64,000 bases of DNA from the NCBI GenBank assembly GCA_930633525.1, contig CAKNFP010000001.1:1900001-1964000 (forward strand), written 5' to 3'. Positions 1 through 10,714 of the stretch are shown here, piece after piece (the first letter of the stretch is position 1; each line of letters begins with the position of its first letter). The DNA is from Hyphomicrobiales bacterium (GTDB taxonomy: Bacteria; Pseudomonadota; Alphaproteobacteria; Rhizobiales; Beijerinckiaceae). The translations under genes were made by a program, and so were the position numbers. Under the pieces are notes generated by a model. It searched no databases. It was not told where the DNA came from and saw nothing but the letters and a program-made list of their open reading frames with translations.

Positions 1-948
1 GACTGGTGGGGGCTTTTGTTCATGGCCGGTTTCCTTGGAAGCCTCGAATATGTGCTCGAGGAAGGCCCGACCAACGACTGGTTCGATGATCAGGCGATCG
101 TGGTGCTGACGGTCGTCGCCGCAGCCTCCTGCGTGGCATTTTTCGCCCGGGTGCTGATGGCGAAGATGCCGGTGGTCGATATCCGCGCCTTCAAGGACCG
201 CAACTTCGCCACGGGTTCGGCGTTCAGCTTCGTGATGGGCATCGGCCTCTACGGCCTTACCTATCTTTATCCCGTCTATCTCGGACGCATCCGCGGCTAT
301 TCCGCCCTGATGATCGGCGAGACGATGTTCGTCTCGGGTCTCGCGATGTTCTTCGCCGCGCCGCTTGCCGGCCGGCTGATGACCAAGCTCGACCCACGCG
401 TGATGATGGGCCTCGGCTTCGCAGGCTTTGCGCTTGGAACCTGGCAGGTCACGAACATCACATCGGACTGGGATTTCTGGGAGCTGTTCGTGCCGCAGGT
501 GCTGCGCGGCGTGTCGATGATGATCTGCATGGTGCCGATCAGCAACGTGGCGCTTGGCACATTGCCGCCCCAGGAGATCAAGAACGCGTCCGGCTTGTTC
601 AATCTCACGCGCAACCTCGGTGGCGCGGTCGGGCTCGCCCTGATCAACACGCTCCTGAACAATCGGCTCGATCTGCATCTGGCGCGGCTGCACGAGCAGG
701 TGGCCTGGGGCCGTACGGCGGCAGAGGAAACGCTGGCCAAGATGACTCAGGGCTTCTCAGCACTGGGATCGAACGCCGATCTCGCCGCGATCAAGCAACT
801 CGCAGGCATCGTGCGCCAGCAAGCGACAGTCATGGCCTTCGCCGATGTGTTCTATGCCCTGACGTTCCTGTTCCTGGCGCTCGTCGTCATACTGCCTATG
901 GTGAAGAAGCCCCGAGGTGCCGCGGGCAGCGACAGCGGCGGCCATTGA
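1..948 (+). CDS. DHA2-family MFS efflux transporter, C-terminal part (5' truncated by window)
   Basis: The frame is open from base 1, so the gene begins upstream of the window; 315 residues are visible and end at a TGA. The visible part has about seven to eight hydrophobic membrane segments, starting with a segment ending LEEGPTNDW, typical of the middle of EmrB/QacA (DHA2, 14-TM) drug:proton antiporters. A long hydrophilic stretch at residues 210-270 precedes the last membrane segment and a basic tail, as in EmrB. Role by family: proton-driven export of toxic compounds across the inner membrane, usually with an EmrA-type adaptor, which would lie upstream. It converges on the next gene with a 39-bp gap. 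Confidence 0.9.
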   Translation, partial: DWWGLLFMAGFLGSLEYVLEEGPTNDWFDDQAIVVLTVVAAASCVAFFARVLMAKMPVVDIRAFKDRNFATGSAFSFVMGIGLYGLTYLYPVYLGRIRGYSALMIGETMFVSGLAMFFAAPLAGRLMTKLDPRVMMGLGFAGFALGTWQVTNITSDWDFWELFVPQVLRGVSMMICMVPISNVALGTLPPQEIKNASGLFNLTRNLGGAVGLALINTLLNNRLDLHLARLHEQVAWGRTAAEETLAKMTQGFSALGSNADLAAIKQLAGIVRQQATVMAFADVFYALTFLFLALVVILPMVKKPRGAAGSDSGGH

Positions 949-987
949 GTTCGGTCGCTCGTCACCGGCCGCGGCCCCCACGGGTCT

Positions 988-1413
988 TCAATCCCCGAGG
1001 TCGAGATCGGCCACGATCAGGCCGTCCTCGCCTCCCTCCACGAGACCGAGGAGTTGTTGCGCGACCGCCGTGTGATTGGGGTCCTTGAGATAGGCATCGC
1101 GCGCCGCGTTACTCGTAAAATCGACGATGAACAGGTGGTTGTAGCCGCGAGCCAACCCCTCCGGGCTGCTGTTGGGGCCTGTCCGGATGCGGGTGATACC
1201 CGGGATGGAGTGCCGAAGTTGTTCCAAAGCGGCGAACATGCCGTCAATCTCCGGTTTCGCGACATCCGGACGAAAGCGGACCAGCACCACATGTTCCAAC
1301 CGCGTAGCCGGCGGTGACGACCTTGGTACGACGTCCAAGAAAAAAAGGAAGAATGTGCCGATAGGGATAAAAATAATGAGGAGTACTGCGATAATATATT
1401 TAAAATATATCAT
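988..1413 (-). CDS. Dabb-family (stress-responsive A/B barrel) protein with N-terminal membrane anchor
   Basis: 141 residues. Residues 5-28 form one strongly hydrophobic segment (signal anchor or uncleaved signal). Residues 40-135 look like a Dabb ferredoxin-like domain: the opening HVVLVRFRPD, a central G-F/Y-N-H-LFIVDF strand, and DAYLKDPNH before the last helix. Dabb domains usually form dimeric alpha/beta barrels in the cytosol; a membrane anchor is less usual. The 5' end is markedly A+T-rich compared with the rest of the window, and I see no good ribosome binding site before the ATG. No biochemical function can be assigned. It is convergent with the MFS gene. Confidence 0.7.
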   Translation of the reverse strand: MIYFKYIIAVLLIIFIPIGTFFLFFLDVVPRSSPPATRLEHVVLVRFRPDVAKPEIDGMFAALEQLRHSIPGITRIRTGPNSSPEGLARGYNHLFIVDFTSNAARDAYLKDPNHTAVAQQLLGLVEGGEDGLIVADLDLGD

Positions 1414-1514
1414 TACTTGTGATCGTTTCAGGGTAAATTTTCAATCGTTATCCTTTTGACAATAGCGTCGGAAATGCTGTCATTGCGCTGCCGTTCGGGC
1501 ATTGTTTGTCTTGT

Positions 1515-2825
1515 TCAGAGCCGATCGACAAGTCCGGCGCCGACCATGGCGGCGATGACCATCGCGCGTCGCAGCAGCGGCCCGCCCGGGAACCGTGGAA
1601 TCGGCAGTCTCGCCATGAGCCCGAAGCGATCGCTCCGCCCTCCGATCGCCTCGGCGATGGCGACACCCGTATAGGGACCGATCATGACGCCCTGGCCCGA
1701 AAAGCCTGACGCCACGTAGAGATCGGATCCAAGCCCACCATCGGATCCAAGTTTGCGGACGAAGGGCAGGCGGGTCGCCGTTATGCCGAGGCGTCCACCC
1801 CAGGCGTGAGTGAGCGGAACGTCGGCAAGACCGGGGAAGACCTTGAGCATGCGCGGCTGAACACGGGCACGGATGTTGGACGGCACCGCGTTGCCGTAGC
1901 TTTCTCCGCCGCCGAAAACCAGGCGGTCGTCAGCAGTCCGTTTGAAGTAGTTGACCACGAATTTGCTATCGGAGGCCGCATAGCGCTCAGTCAGCACCGT
2001 CGCCGCGCGGCTGCCGAGCGGCTCCGTCGCCACCATGAAATTCACGATGGGCACCACATGGGCGGCCACCTCGGGCAGGAGACTGCCGAGGCTGCCATCG
2101 CCTGTGGCAACGACGATGCGTGCGGTCACGCCGCCGCGGGTGGTCTCCAGTCGCCAGCCGGCGCCATCGCGCGTGATGTGACGCACGGTCGTGTTCTCGG
2201 CGATACGCGCCCCGGCGGCGCTCGCCGCAGCGGCAAGGCCGCGGGTGAGGGCGAGGGGGTCGAGATGCCCGCCATGGGGATCGAAGATCCCGCCGAAATA
2301 ACCCTGCGCGCCGGTGTAGCGCGGCAGGTCCGCGGAGGTCAGGATTTCAAGCCCGGCAACGCCGTAACGATTGGCCATATGGAGCGCATCGGCCTGCATC
2401 CCCTCGGCGATATCGCGCCGATGGGCGAGGCTGAGGAGCCCCGGTTCAAGATCGCAGGCGATGCCGTGGCGCTTGATGCGATCATGCAGCCAGAGCCTTG
2501 CCTCCTCGGCGAATTGCCAGAGGCGCATCGCCTCCTCCTCGCCGACCTTCGCTTCCAGCCATAGCTGGTCGCGCCGCTGGCCCGGGTGAATCTGCCCGCC
2601 ATTGACGCCCGAGGCCCCGCCGCCGATGCGGCCTGCCTCGACGACGAGCACATCGGCGCCTCCCTCGGCCAGGGTCAATGCGGCGCCAAGCCCGGTGAAG
2701 CCGGCACCGATGACGCAGATATCGGCGCGCGTCTCGTCAGCGAGCGAGGCCGTCGCGGGCCCGGCGTTGAGTGGCACGTCCTCATAGAGATTGAGGAGCG
2801 TGCCAGATGTCGGAAGCTGGGCCAT
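1515..2825 (-). CDS. FAD-dependent amine oxidoreductase (DAO family, gamma-glutamylputrescine oxidase-like)
   Basis: 436 residues. The dinucleotide-binding fold starts near residue 34 with GAGFTG (40-45), the acidic end of beta-2 (E63) and the GGGASGVNGGQ segment (68-78) typical of DadA/PuuB-like oxidases. The C-terminal FAD-contact region carries a GFSGQG motif. Family role: oxidative deamination of an amine or amino acid. It lies 54 bp downstream of a glutamine synthetase-like gene on the same strand, the PuuA-PuuB arrangement of putrescine breakdown, so gamma-glutamylputrescine is the best guess for substrate. Other DAO substrates (sarcosine, D-amino acids) cannot be excluded. Confidence 0.88.
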   Translation of the reverse strand: MAQLPTSGTLLNLYEDVPLNAGPATASLADETRADICVIGAGFTGLGAALTLAEGGADVLVVEAGRIGGGASGVNGGQIHPGQRRDQLWLEAKVGEEEAMRLWQFAEEARLWLHDRIKRHGIACDLEPGLLSLAHRRDIAEGMQADALHMANRYGVAGLEILTSADLPRYTGAQGYFGGIFDPHGGHLDPLALTRGLAAAASAAGARIAENTTVRHITRDGAGWRLETTRGGVTARIVVATGDGSLGSLLPEVAAHVVPIVNFMVATEPLGSRAATVLTERYAASDSKFVVNYFKRTADDRLVFGGGESYGNAVPSNIRARVQPRMLKVFPGLADVPLTHAWGGRLGITATRLPFVRKLGSDGGLGSDLYVASGFSGQGVMIGPYTGVAIAEAIGGRSDRFGLMARLPIPRFPGGPLLRRAMVIAAMVGAGLVDRL

Positions 2826-2879
2826 TTATGTCAGGCGCGTCATTTCGGGCGTATCGTCAGCTCGGGCGTGTCATCGGAC

Positions 2880-4280
2880 TCAGACATTGAGAAGCAGGTA
2901 TTCGCGCTCCCACGGGCTGATGACTTCCATGAAGGTTTCGAACTCCGAACGCTTCACGGCGGTGAAGGCGCGTACGAAGCTCTCGCCCAGGATCTCACGC
3001 ATGGCCTCGCTTTCCTCCAACGCCGCCACCGACTCAAGCAGACCGAGCGGCAGATCGTGATCAAGGTCATAGGCCGAGCCGGGGACCGGTTCGCCGGGTC
3101 GCAGCCGCCGGTCGACGCCGAGAAGCCCACAGGCAAGCGAGGACGCTATGGCGAGATAAGGATTGGCGTCGGAGGAGGGGACCCGGTTCTCGACACGGCG
3201 CGCTTCCGGGCTTGATGGCGGGACCCTGAGGCCGGTCGTGCGGTTATCGTAACCCCAGCGCGTATTGATAGGCGCGGTCGAGTGGCGCGTAAGGCGCCGG
3301 TAAGAGTTCACATAAGGAGCGAGCATGGCCATCGCGGCGGGCAGATGCGTCTGCAGGCCGGCGATATAGGAGAAGAACTCCTGGGTCGGCTGACCGTCGG
3401 CTTGGTTGGTGAAGATGTTCGCGCCCGTTTCCGCGTCGACAACCGACATATGGATATGCATGGCCGAGCCCGGCTGATGGGCGATGGGCTTTGCCATGAA
3501 CGTCGCATACATGTCATGCGCCATCGCCGCCTCGCGAATGGTGCGCTTGAACAGAAACACCTGATCGGCGAGATCGATGGGATCGCCGTGTCGGAGGTTG
3601 ATCTCCATCTGGCCCGCGCCTTCCTCGTGAATCAGGGTGTCGATTTCCAGGCCCTGAGCCTCCGAGTAGTCGTAGATGAGATCGAACAAGGCATCGAATT
3701 CGTTGACGGCCGCAATCGAATAGGCCTGTCGGCCAATCTCGGCCCGGCCGGATCGCCCGATCGGCGGCTCCAGCGGATAGTCCGGGTCGGTGTTGCGCTT
3801 GACGAGGTAAAACTCGATTTCCGGCGCGACAATCGGCTGCCAGCCGCGCTGGCGGTACATGTCGACGACGCGCTTCAACACCTGCCGCGGCGACGTCTCG
3901 ACCGGGCGCCCGTCGCGGAAATAGGCGTCATGGATGATCTGGGCCGTGGGGTCGCTGGCCCACGGCACGACGGTCAGCGTCGAGAAATCGGGTTCCAGAA
4001 TCAGGTCGCCGTCGGTCGGCATCTCCTTGTCGACGACGTCATCGGGGTAGTCGCCTGAGATGGTCTGGTAGAAGATGGCGCCCGGCAAACTGAGATTGGG
4101 GCTACCGAAGAATTTCTCGGTTGGCATCATCTTGCCGCGGGCGACACCGGCCTGATTAGGCACGCAGCACTCGATATCCTCAATGCCCCGCGTGTCGACA
4201 AAGGCGCGCGCTGCTTCGATATCGGCCGCTCCCCGGTTGTTCTGCGGGAGCTTGGTGCCCTTTTTGTCGTGCTTCGCCAT
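2880..4280 (-). CDS. Glutamine synthetase-family ligase (gamma-glutamylputrescine synthetase-like)
   Basis: 466 residues from the ATG at 4280, which has AAGGAA six bases upstream; a longer in-frame start at 4325 has no such site. Glutamine synthetase signatures: MEINLRHGDP near residue 223, GSAMHIHMSV near 270, the Arg-rich NTRWGYDNRTTGLRVP segment, and RVENRVPSSDANPYLA near 362. The length and these variants fit the GSIII-like/PuuA group that ligates glutamate to polyamines or other amines rather than to ammonia. Followed by the FAD oxidase gene and divergent from the permease pair, it suggests a putrescine catabolic unit. True GlnA is less likely because the classical GlnA variants are absent. 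Confidence 0.88.
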   Translation of the reverse strand: MAKHDKKGTKLPQNNRGAADIEAARAFVDTRGIEDIECCVPNQAGVARGKMMPTEKFFGSPNLSLPGAIFYQTISGDYPDDVVDKEMPTDGDLILEPDFSTLTVVPWASDPTAQIIHDAYFRDGRPVETSPRQVLKRVVDMYRQRGWQPIVAPEIEFYLVKRNTDPDYPLEPPIGRSGRAEIGRQAYSIAAVNEFDALFDLIYDYSEAQGLEIDTLIHEEGAGQMEINLRHGDPIDLADQVFLFKRTIREAAMAHDMYATFMAKPIAHQPGSAMHIHMSVVDAETGANIFTNQADGQPTQEFFSYIAGLQTHLPAAMAMLAPYVNSYRRLTRHSTAPINTRWGYDNRTTGLRVPPSSPEARRVENRVPSSDANPYLAIASSLACGLLGVDRRLRPGEPVPGSAYDLDHDLPLGLLESVAALEESEAMREILGESFVRAFTAVKRSEFETFMEVISPWEREYLLLNV

Positions 4281-4462
4281 GCGTTCCTTCGCTGTCTGTC
4301 TCGCGCTGCGGCCTTGGACCAGCAAACCGTTGGCCCGGGGGGACTGTCAATGGCTGCACTCTACACTCAGACGTCGATCCGCGCTCGCAATTGCGTCCAA
4401 AATACAGATCGAGACGGGTACTCCCCTAACGCCCGCAATGCCTATAAATCTCGGAAGGACCA

Positions 4463-5422
4463 ATGTTTGCGCCGATTCTTCCTTACGGGACGGACATGAC
4501 GATACCCCATTCGCAGAGCCGGATACGACCCTTGATGCAAGCGGCGGTGCCGGCCATCCCCTATGTGTGGCTTCTCGTCTTCTTTCTTGTTCCCTTCGGT
4601 ATCGTGCTGAAGCTGTCGCTGTCGCAGACGGCGAGCGCCATGCCGCCCTACCAGCCCGTGCTGAACCTCTCCGAGGGGCTCGCGGGCATCGCGGCGTTCC
4701 TCTCCGGCCTGAAGCTCGATAACTTCTTTTTGTTGATGGAGGATTTCTTCTACGTCGAGGCGGTGCTGTCGTCGGTACGTATCGCCGCGACCGCGACGGC
4801 GATCCTCGTCGTCATCGGTTTTCCCTTCGCCTATGCCATGGCGAAGGCACCTCCGCATCGGCGGCCGTTGCTCGTTCTCCTCGTCATCTTGCCATTCTGG
4901 ATGAGCTTTCTCATTCGCGTCTATGCCTGGATCGGCATCCTGCGTCCGCAGGGGCTCCTGGACGCGGTGCTCATGGGCGCCGGTCTCACCAGCGCGCCGC
5001 TCGGCCTGTTGCAGACGGAGACGGCGGTGCTCATCGGCCTCGTCTATTGCTACCTGCCGTTCATGATCCTGCCGCTGTTCGCGTCTCTGGAGAAATTCGA
5101 CTGGACGCTGCTGGAGGCCGCCGACGATCTCGGCGCGCGGCCGTGGCGGAGCTTCCGCAAGGTGACGCTGCCGCTGGCGTTGCCGGGCTTGGCCGCCGGG
5201 GCCTTGCTCTGCTTCATCCCGATCATGGGGGAATACGTCATTCCCGAACTCCTCGGCGGCACGGACACGTTGATGATCGGCAAGACCCTGTCGGACGAGT
5301 TCTTCAAGAACAGGGACTGGCCGCTCGCCTCGGCGGTGGCGATCGTGCTGCTCGTCATCATCATCGGCCCGATCACCCTGCATCGGTCGATGGAGATGCG
5401 CCGGCTGGAGCAGGTCCGATGA
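4463..5422 (+). CDS. ABC transporter permease, PotB/PotH type (spermidine/putrescine family)
   Basis: 319 residues with about six membrane segments and the cytoplasmic EAA loop (LLEAADDLGARPWRSFRKV) that contacts the ATPase. The segment FIPIMGEYVIPELLGG is characteristic of PotB/PotH permeases. The ATG at 4463 follows GGAAGG closely; an internal ATG at 4496 is an alternative that removes 11 residues. The stop overlaps the next start (ATGA). It is divergent from the amine-ligase and oxidase genes, which supports polyamine or related amine import. No ATPase or periplasmic binding protein gene is adjacent in the window. Confidence 0.9.
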   Translation: MFAPILPYGTDMTIPHSQSRIRPLMQAAVPAIPYVWLLVFFLVPFGIVLKLSLSQTASAMPPYQPVLNLSEGLAGIAAFLSGLKLDNFFLLMEDFFYVEAVLSSVRIAATATAILVVIGFPFAYAMAKAPPHRRPLLVLLVILPFWMSFLIRVYAWIGILRPQGLLDAVLMGAGLTSAPLGLLQTETAVLIGLVYCYLPFMILPLFASLEKFDWTLLEAADDLGARPWRSFRKVTLPLALPGLAAGALLCFIPIMGEYVIPELLGGTDTLMIGKTLSDEFFKNRDWPLASAVAIVLLVIIIGPITLHRSMEMRRLEQVR

Positions 5423-6216
5423 TTCGCCGACTCTCCCGTCTCGACTCTACCGTGCTGACCTTGGGCTTCGTTTTTCTCTATCTGCCGCTTGTCGTTCTGG
5501 TGATCTATTCGTTCAACGGCTCGCAACTCGTGGCGGTGTGGGGCGGGTTCTCGACACGCTGGTACAGCGAGGTCTGGAACAATGCGCAGCTCATCGATGC
5601 GCTATGGACATCCATCGGCGTCGCGCTCGTCTCGGCGAGCCTCGCGACTGTCCTGGGCACGCTGGCCGCACTGGCGCTCGTGCGCTACGGACGCTTTCGC
5701 GGGAGGGCCTTGTTCACCGGCATGGTCTATGCGCCGCTGGTGATGCCCGAAGTGATCACCGGCCTCGCGCTTCTGCTCTTTTTCGTTTCGCTGGATATCG
5801 GACGAGGCTTCTGGACCGTGACGCTCGCACACACGAGCTTCACCATGAGCTTCGTCGCGGTCGTCGTGCAATCGCGACTGATCGCCTTCGACCGCAGCCT
5901 CGAGGAGGCGGCGCTCGACCTGGGCTCGCCGCCGTTGCGCACCTTCTTCAAGGTAACACTGCCGCTCATCGCGCCGTCGGTCGCGGCCGGGTTTCTACTG
6001 GCGCTGACGCTCTCGCTCGACGATGTCGTTATCGCGAGCTTCACCACCGGTCCGGGCACGTCGACCCTGCCTATCGAGATCTTCAACAAGGCACGCCGGG
6101 GCCTGTCGCCCGAGATCAACGCGCTGTGCACCCTGATGCTGCTTGCCGTGACTATCCTCGTTATCGCTTCGTCGCTGGCCACGAAGGCGAGGAGTGATGA
6201 TGCCAGAGCGCTTTAG
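5419..6216 (+). CDS. ABC transporter permease, PotC/PotI type (spermidine/putrescine family)
   Basis: 265 residues from the ATG at 5419, which overlaps the upstream stop by four bases, implying translational coupling. It has six membrane segments, an EAA loop (EEAALDLGSPPLRTFFKV) and the PotC/PotI signature LSLDDVVIASFTTGPG. With the preceding gene it would form the heterodimeric membrane channel of a polyamine importer. The partner ATPase and binding protein are not found up to the following convergent gene, so they must be encoded elsewhere or shared with another system. Confidence 0.9.
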   Translation: MIRRLSRLDSTVLTLGFVFLYLPLVVLVIYSFNGSQLVAVWGGFSTRWYSEVWNNAQLIDALWTSIGVALVSASLATVLGTLAALALVRYGRFRGRALFTGMVYAPLVMPEVITGLALLLFFVSLDIGRGFWTVTLAHTSFTMSFVAVVVQSRLIAFDRSLEEAALDLGSPPLRTFFKVTLPLIAPSVAAGFLLALTLSLDDVVIASFTTGPGTSTLPIEIFNKARRGLSPEINALCTLMLLAVTILVIASSLATKARSDDARAL

Positions 6217-6246
6217 GGTCAGCGCATAAGATATTGATATTATTAT

Positions 6247-8070
6247 CTATTGCGCTTTGATGGCTTCGATGCGCGCGGGACCGCGCTGGCGCCTGTCGAT
6301 GGGTGCGGCGAACAGGGGCGCTGTCACCGATGAACGCTCGATGAGCGCCTGGATATCGGGGGCGATGGAGGGGCTGTCCCAATTTCCGGTGATGCCGAGT
6401 GGGAAGCCCTTGCCCGGCACGGCGGTCGTTGGCGCGGTGACCACGCCGCGCAGGCTGAGCTGACGGTCCGCGATATCGATCCGCCCTCCGAGATTGCCCC
6501 GCAGGCCCGGGGCGTTCATCGTGGCTTCCGTGATTTCGCCGACGCCGTTTGTAATGGCGAGGCCAAGGGCAATCTGTTCGAAATTGGTGCGACCGCCCCG
6601 CCATTCCACGGCGGTCGAAAGCGGCCGGGCCTGCACGCGCTTGGCGATCTCAGCCAGGTCGAGCCCGGCGATCTCGCCCTGGCGCAGGTTGAGGGTGAGC
6701 TTGCCACCAAGCTCGCTGGCAAGCGTGGCGAAGGAGCGACCGCTGGATTCGAGCGCGATCTGTCCTTGGGCAAGTCCGGTTATGCGCCGGTTGGCGAAAA
6801 CCTCGTTGATGACGTCGCCGACCTCGACCTGGTCGAAGCTGCCCATGAGTTTGGCCTCGATGCCGGGTGCCTGGCTCTGGGTCATGATCAGCCGGCCCTT
6901 GAGGGTGCCCTGGCCGAGCGCGGCGCGCCCGACGGAGACTTCGATGCGGCCAGCGTTCATCATGATGCCGGCGGCGACACCCTCGAAGGTGAGTGCGCCG
7001 AGGCGTGCCGCATTGGCTGAAAGACGAATGTCGAGGCTGGCGCTATCAAGCATGGGCGCGAATGTCTCGCGGCTCCAGCTGCCCCAGGAAGAACGCGCGG
7101 GGGCGAGTGGCTGCAGCAGCCGGTCGAGATCGAGCGTGTCCGCCGCGACGGTGGCCGACAGGGCGGGGCGGTCTCCCTCGACGCGCAGCACAAGCGCACC
7201 TTCGAGCGGGTTCTTGCCAAGCTCGATCTTCGCTGCCGGAATGGATCCGCCGCGCAATGAAAGATCGCCGTCGCCGCTCAGCGCGAAGCTGCTGATCTGG
7301 GCCGCAAGCGGCAACCGCCTGTCGAGCCACATGACCGCGTCGGAGAGAGAAGGGCTCTTCAGGCTATAGCGACCGCGCGTGCGCAGGGACTCCATCGACT
7401 CGATGGTTCCCAGGAGCGAAGCGGAGAGGAGGCGCGACGAAACCGAGATCCAGGCTGGCGAGCTTTGTCCGGCCGCCAGGCTGCGCGGCTGGAGGTTAAT
7501 GGCGCGGAAATCGACCATCTCCCCACGCCAGCGCGCCCGGCCCTGGACATCGAGATCATCATCCTGCGGGGACCATTTGGCGAAAAGATCGATCTCGTCA
7601 GCGAGGTCGTTGTCGTCATCATCGAGCAACTGCCCGCGCAAAAGCGTGAGCCGCGTGGGCGTCACCGGCGCGCTCGTGTCGTTGAGCCGCTGCTGCAAGA
7701 CGGGCCACAGATCGGGACTGGTCAAGGGGCGCAGATGCACGGCCGGGGCGACGAAGGTCGCCTCCGCAATGGCGATGCGACGCGAGCCGAAAAAGGCGAG
7801 CAGATTGATGTCGGCGCGAAGCTGGCGCGCGAAGATCATACGCTGGCCATTGGCGGCGCGAAGCGTCACGTCGGGCAGGGTGATCCGTGGGACCGGCAGC
7901 AGGGTAAGCGTGGCGTCCCCCTCCGAAACCAGCGTCAGGCCGGTCACGTGTTCGACCTGCTTTGCCAACTCGCGGTCGAGCCTGAGGCTGGGCACAGCCC
8001 AAGGCGTTACCGCCGCAAGCGCCAGCACAAACGAAATCGATGCGAGGAGGAAAAATGTCCGTCGGGTCAT
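6247..8070 (-). CDS. AsmA-family envelope protein
   Basis: 607 residues from the ATG at 8070 (a TTG two codons upstream is also in frame). Residues 5-22 form a membrane anchor; the rest is a long, beta-strand-rich chain without catalytic motifs. AsmA-type features: N-terminal LTLVSEGDATLTLLPVPRI, then DVTLR, and a C-terminal region with LTLNLRQGEIAGLDL. AsmA-like proteins are inner-membrane-anchored, reach into the periplasm and are linked to outer-membrane protein or lipid homeostasis (bridge-like lipid transfer). It converges on the permease gene and diverges from acetoacetate-CoA ligase. No strong ribosome binding site is visible. Confidence 0.85.
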   Translation of the reverse strand: MTRRTFFLLASISFVLALAAVTPWAVPSLRLDRELAKQVEHVTGLTLVSEGDATLTLLPVPRITLPDVTLRAANGQRMIFARQLRADINLLAFFGSRRIAIAEATFVAPAVHLRPLTSPDLWPVLQQRLNDTSAPVTPTRLTLLRGQLLDDDDNDLADEIDLFAKWSPQDDDLDVQGRARWRGEMVDFRAINLQPRSLAAGQSSPAWISVSSRLLSASLLGTIESMESLRTRGRYSLKSPSLSDAVMWLDRRLPLAAQISSFALSGDGDLSLRGGSIPAAKIELGKNPLEGALVLRVEGDRPALSATVAADTLDLDRLLQPLAPARSSWGSWSRETFAPMLDSASLDIRLSANAARLGALTFEGVAAGIMMNAGRIEVSVGRAALGQGTLKGRLIMTQSQAPGIEAKLMGSFDQVEVGDVINEVFANRRITGLAQGQIALESSGRSFATLASELGGKLTLNLRQGEIAGLDLAEIAKRVQARPLSTAVEWRGGRTNFEQIALGLAITNGVGEITEATMNAPGLRGNLGGRIDIADRQLSLRGVVTAPTTAVPGKGFPLGITGNWDSPSIAPDIQALIERSSVTAPLFAAPIDRRQRGPARIEAIKAQ

Positions 8071-8293
8071 GACCAAAAATCAATGAACGGGTCAACAGAC
8101 AGGACGAACGAATCGCCCAGTCGCTTGAGAGGCAGCCAAGCAGGTCGGGCACTGCCGCCTAACCTCTCGAAAACCTTACCAAAATTCCTCAGCGGCCAAC
8201 ATTGTCGGCCATATGAGAGAGCCGCCTCGCCCTCGCGGCGCACTCTGGCAGATATTGTGTGAAGCTGAAAGGTGGCGCTTTATTGACCAGCAA

Positions 8294-8312
8294 GATACCA
8301 GTTCGAGGTATC
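8294..8312. promoter_or_regulatory. Inverted repeat in the acetoacetate-CoA ligase promoter region
   Basis: GATACC and GGTATC are separated by seven bases, 24 bp upstream of the ligase ATG. A TTGACC at 8283 could serve as a -35 box, which would put the repeat over the spacer and -10 region. The repeat is seen directly; its use as an operator is inference and no regulator gene is adjacent. Confidence 0.3.
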
Positions 8313-8335
8313 GACGATACAACGGGGAAGAAAAC

Positions 8336-10291
<1,956 letters not shown>

Positions 10292-10597
10292 TCTTACGGC
10301 CGTATCAACTGGCCCGTTGGCTCACCGGAGGCGCGACGGAGACACCTGGCTGAGGCGATGCTTGGCTGAGGCAATACTCGACAGCTGGAATCGGCCGAAC
10401 GGCGTCGCTTTGGAGTGACGCGCAGCAGATCCTCGACGCGCACTATTTGAGCCGCGATGTGACCATGGCGGAGAGCGCTGTCAGGAAGCTCGAGGAGTGG
10501 TCGAAGGCGGCCGAAACGTGAACAGACTTTGTAAAATGCCTGTAAAATGCCGTTTCCGGTCCAACTGAGAAAAAGCGAAAAACCTAATGAAAACAAT
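10292..10597. other. Gene-free stretch between acetoacetate-CoA ligase and tRNA-Gln
   Basis: About 300 bp with no intact gene. It holds the integrase C-terminal remnant described separately (about 10400-10521) and two TGTAAAAT 8-mers at 10530 and 10541. No clear terminator for the ligase gene is visible. Confidence 0.6.
10399..10521 (+). pseudogene. Tyrosine integrase C-terminal remnant next to tRNA-Gln
   Basis: The frame ending at the TGA at 10519-10521 reads ILDAHYLSRDVTMAESAVRK followed by LEEWSKAAET. This is the kind of tail seen at the C-terminus of alphaproteobacterial phage-type tyrosine recombinases (a helix with ILDxHYL, then an AExAIRKLE helix). There is no catalytic core upstream in any frame. 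It lies 76 bp from the 3' end of the tRNA-Gln gene, where an integrated element's integrase would lie. The assignment rests on pattern recognition of a short segment. Confidence 0.45.
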
Positions 10598-10671
10598 TGG
10601 CTGGGGGACCTGGATTCGAACCAGGACTAACGGAGTCAGAGTCCGCAGTTCTACCGTTAAACTATCCCCCA
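10598..10671 (-). tRNA. tRNA-Gln (anticodon CUG)
   Basis: The minus strand gives a full cloverleaf: acceptor stem TGGGGGA/TCCCCCA, D arm, anticodon arm GCGGA-CTCTGAC-TCCGT with anticodon CTG (reads CAG, glutamine), T arm CCTGG-TTCGAAT-CCAGG, discriminator G and an encoded CCA. The 3' end faces the integrase C-terminal remnant, so this gene is a plausible former attachment site. It stands alone, with no tRNA cluster. Confidence 0.96.
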
Positions 10672-10680
10672 CCAAGGGAT

Positions 10681-10714
10681 TGTAAAATAAGGCTTTTTCC
10701 GCCTCAGTTTTACA
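10681..10714. promoter_or_regulatory. Hairpin with TGTAAAA arms upstream of tRNA-Gln
   Basis: TGTAAAA at 10681 pairs with TTTTACA at 10708, and AGGC/GCCT pair inside. The element lies just upstream of the tRNA 5' end on the tRNA's strand, in the expected promoter area. Further copies of the 8-mer occur at 10530, 10541 and, inverted, at 10727. The function is unknown. Confidence 0.3.
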
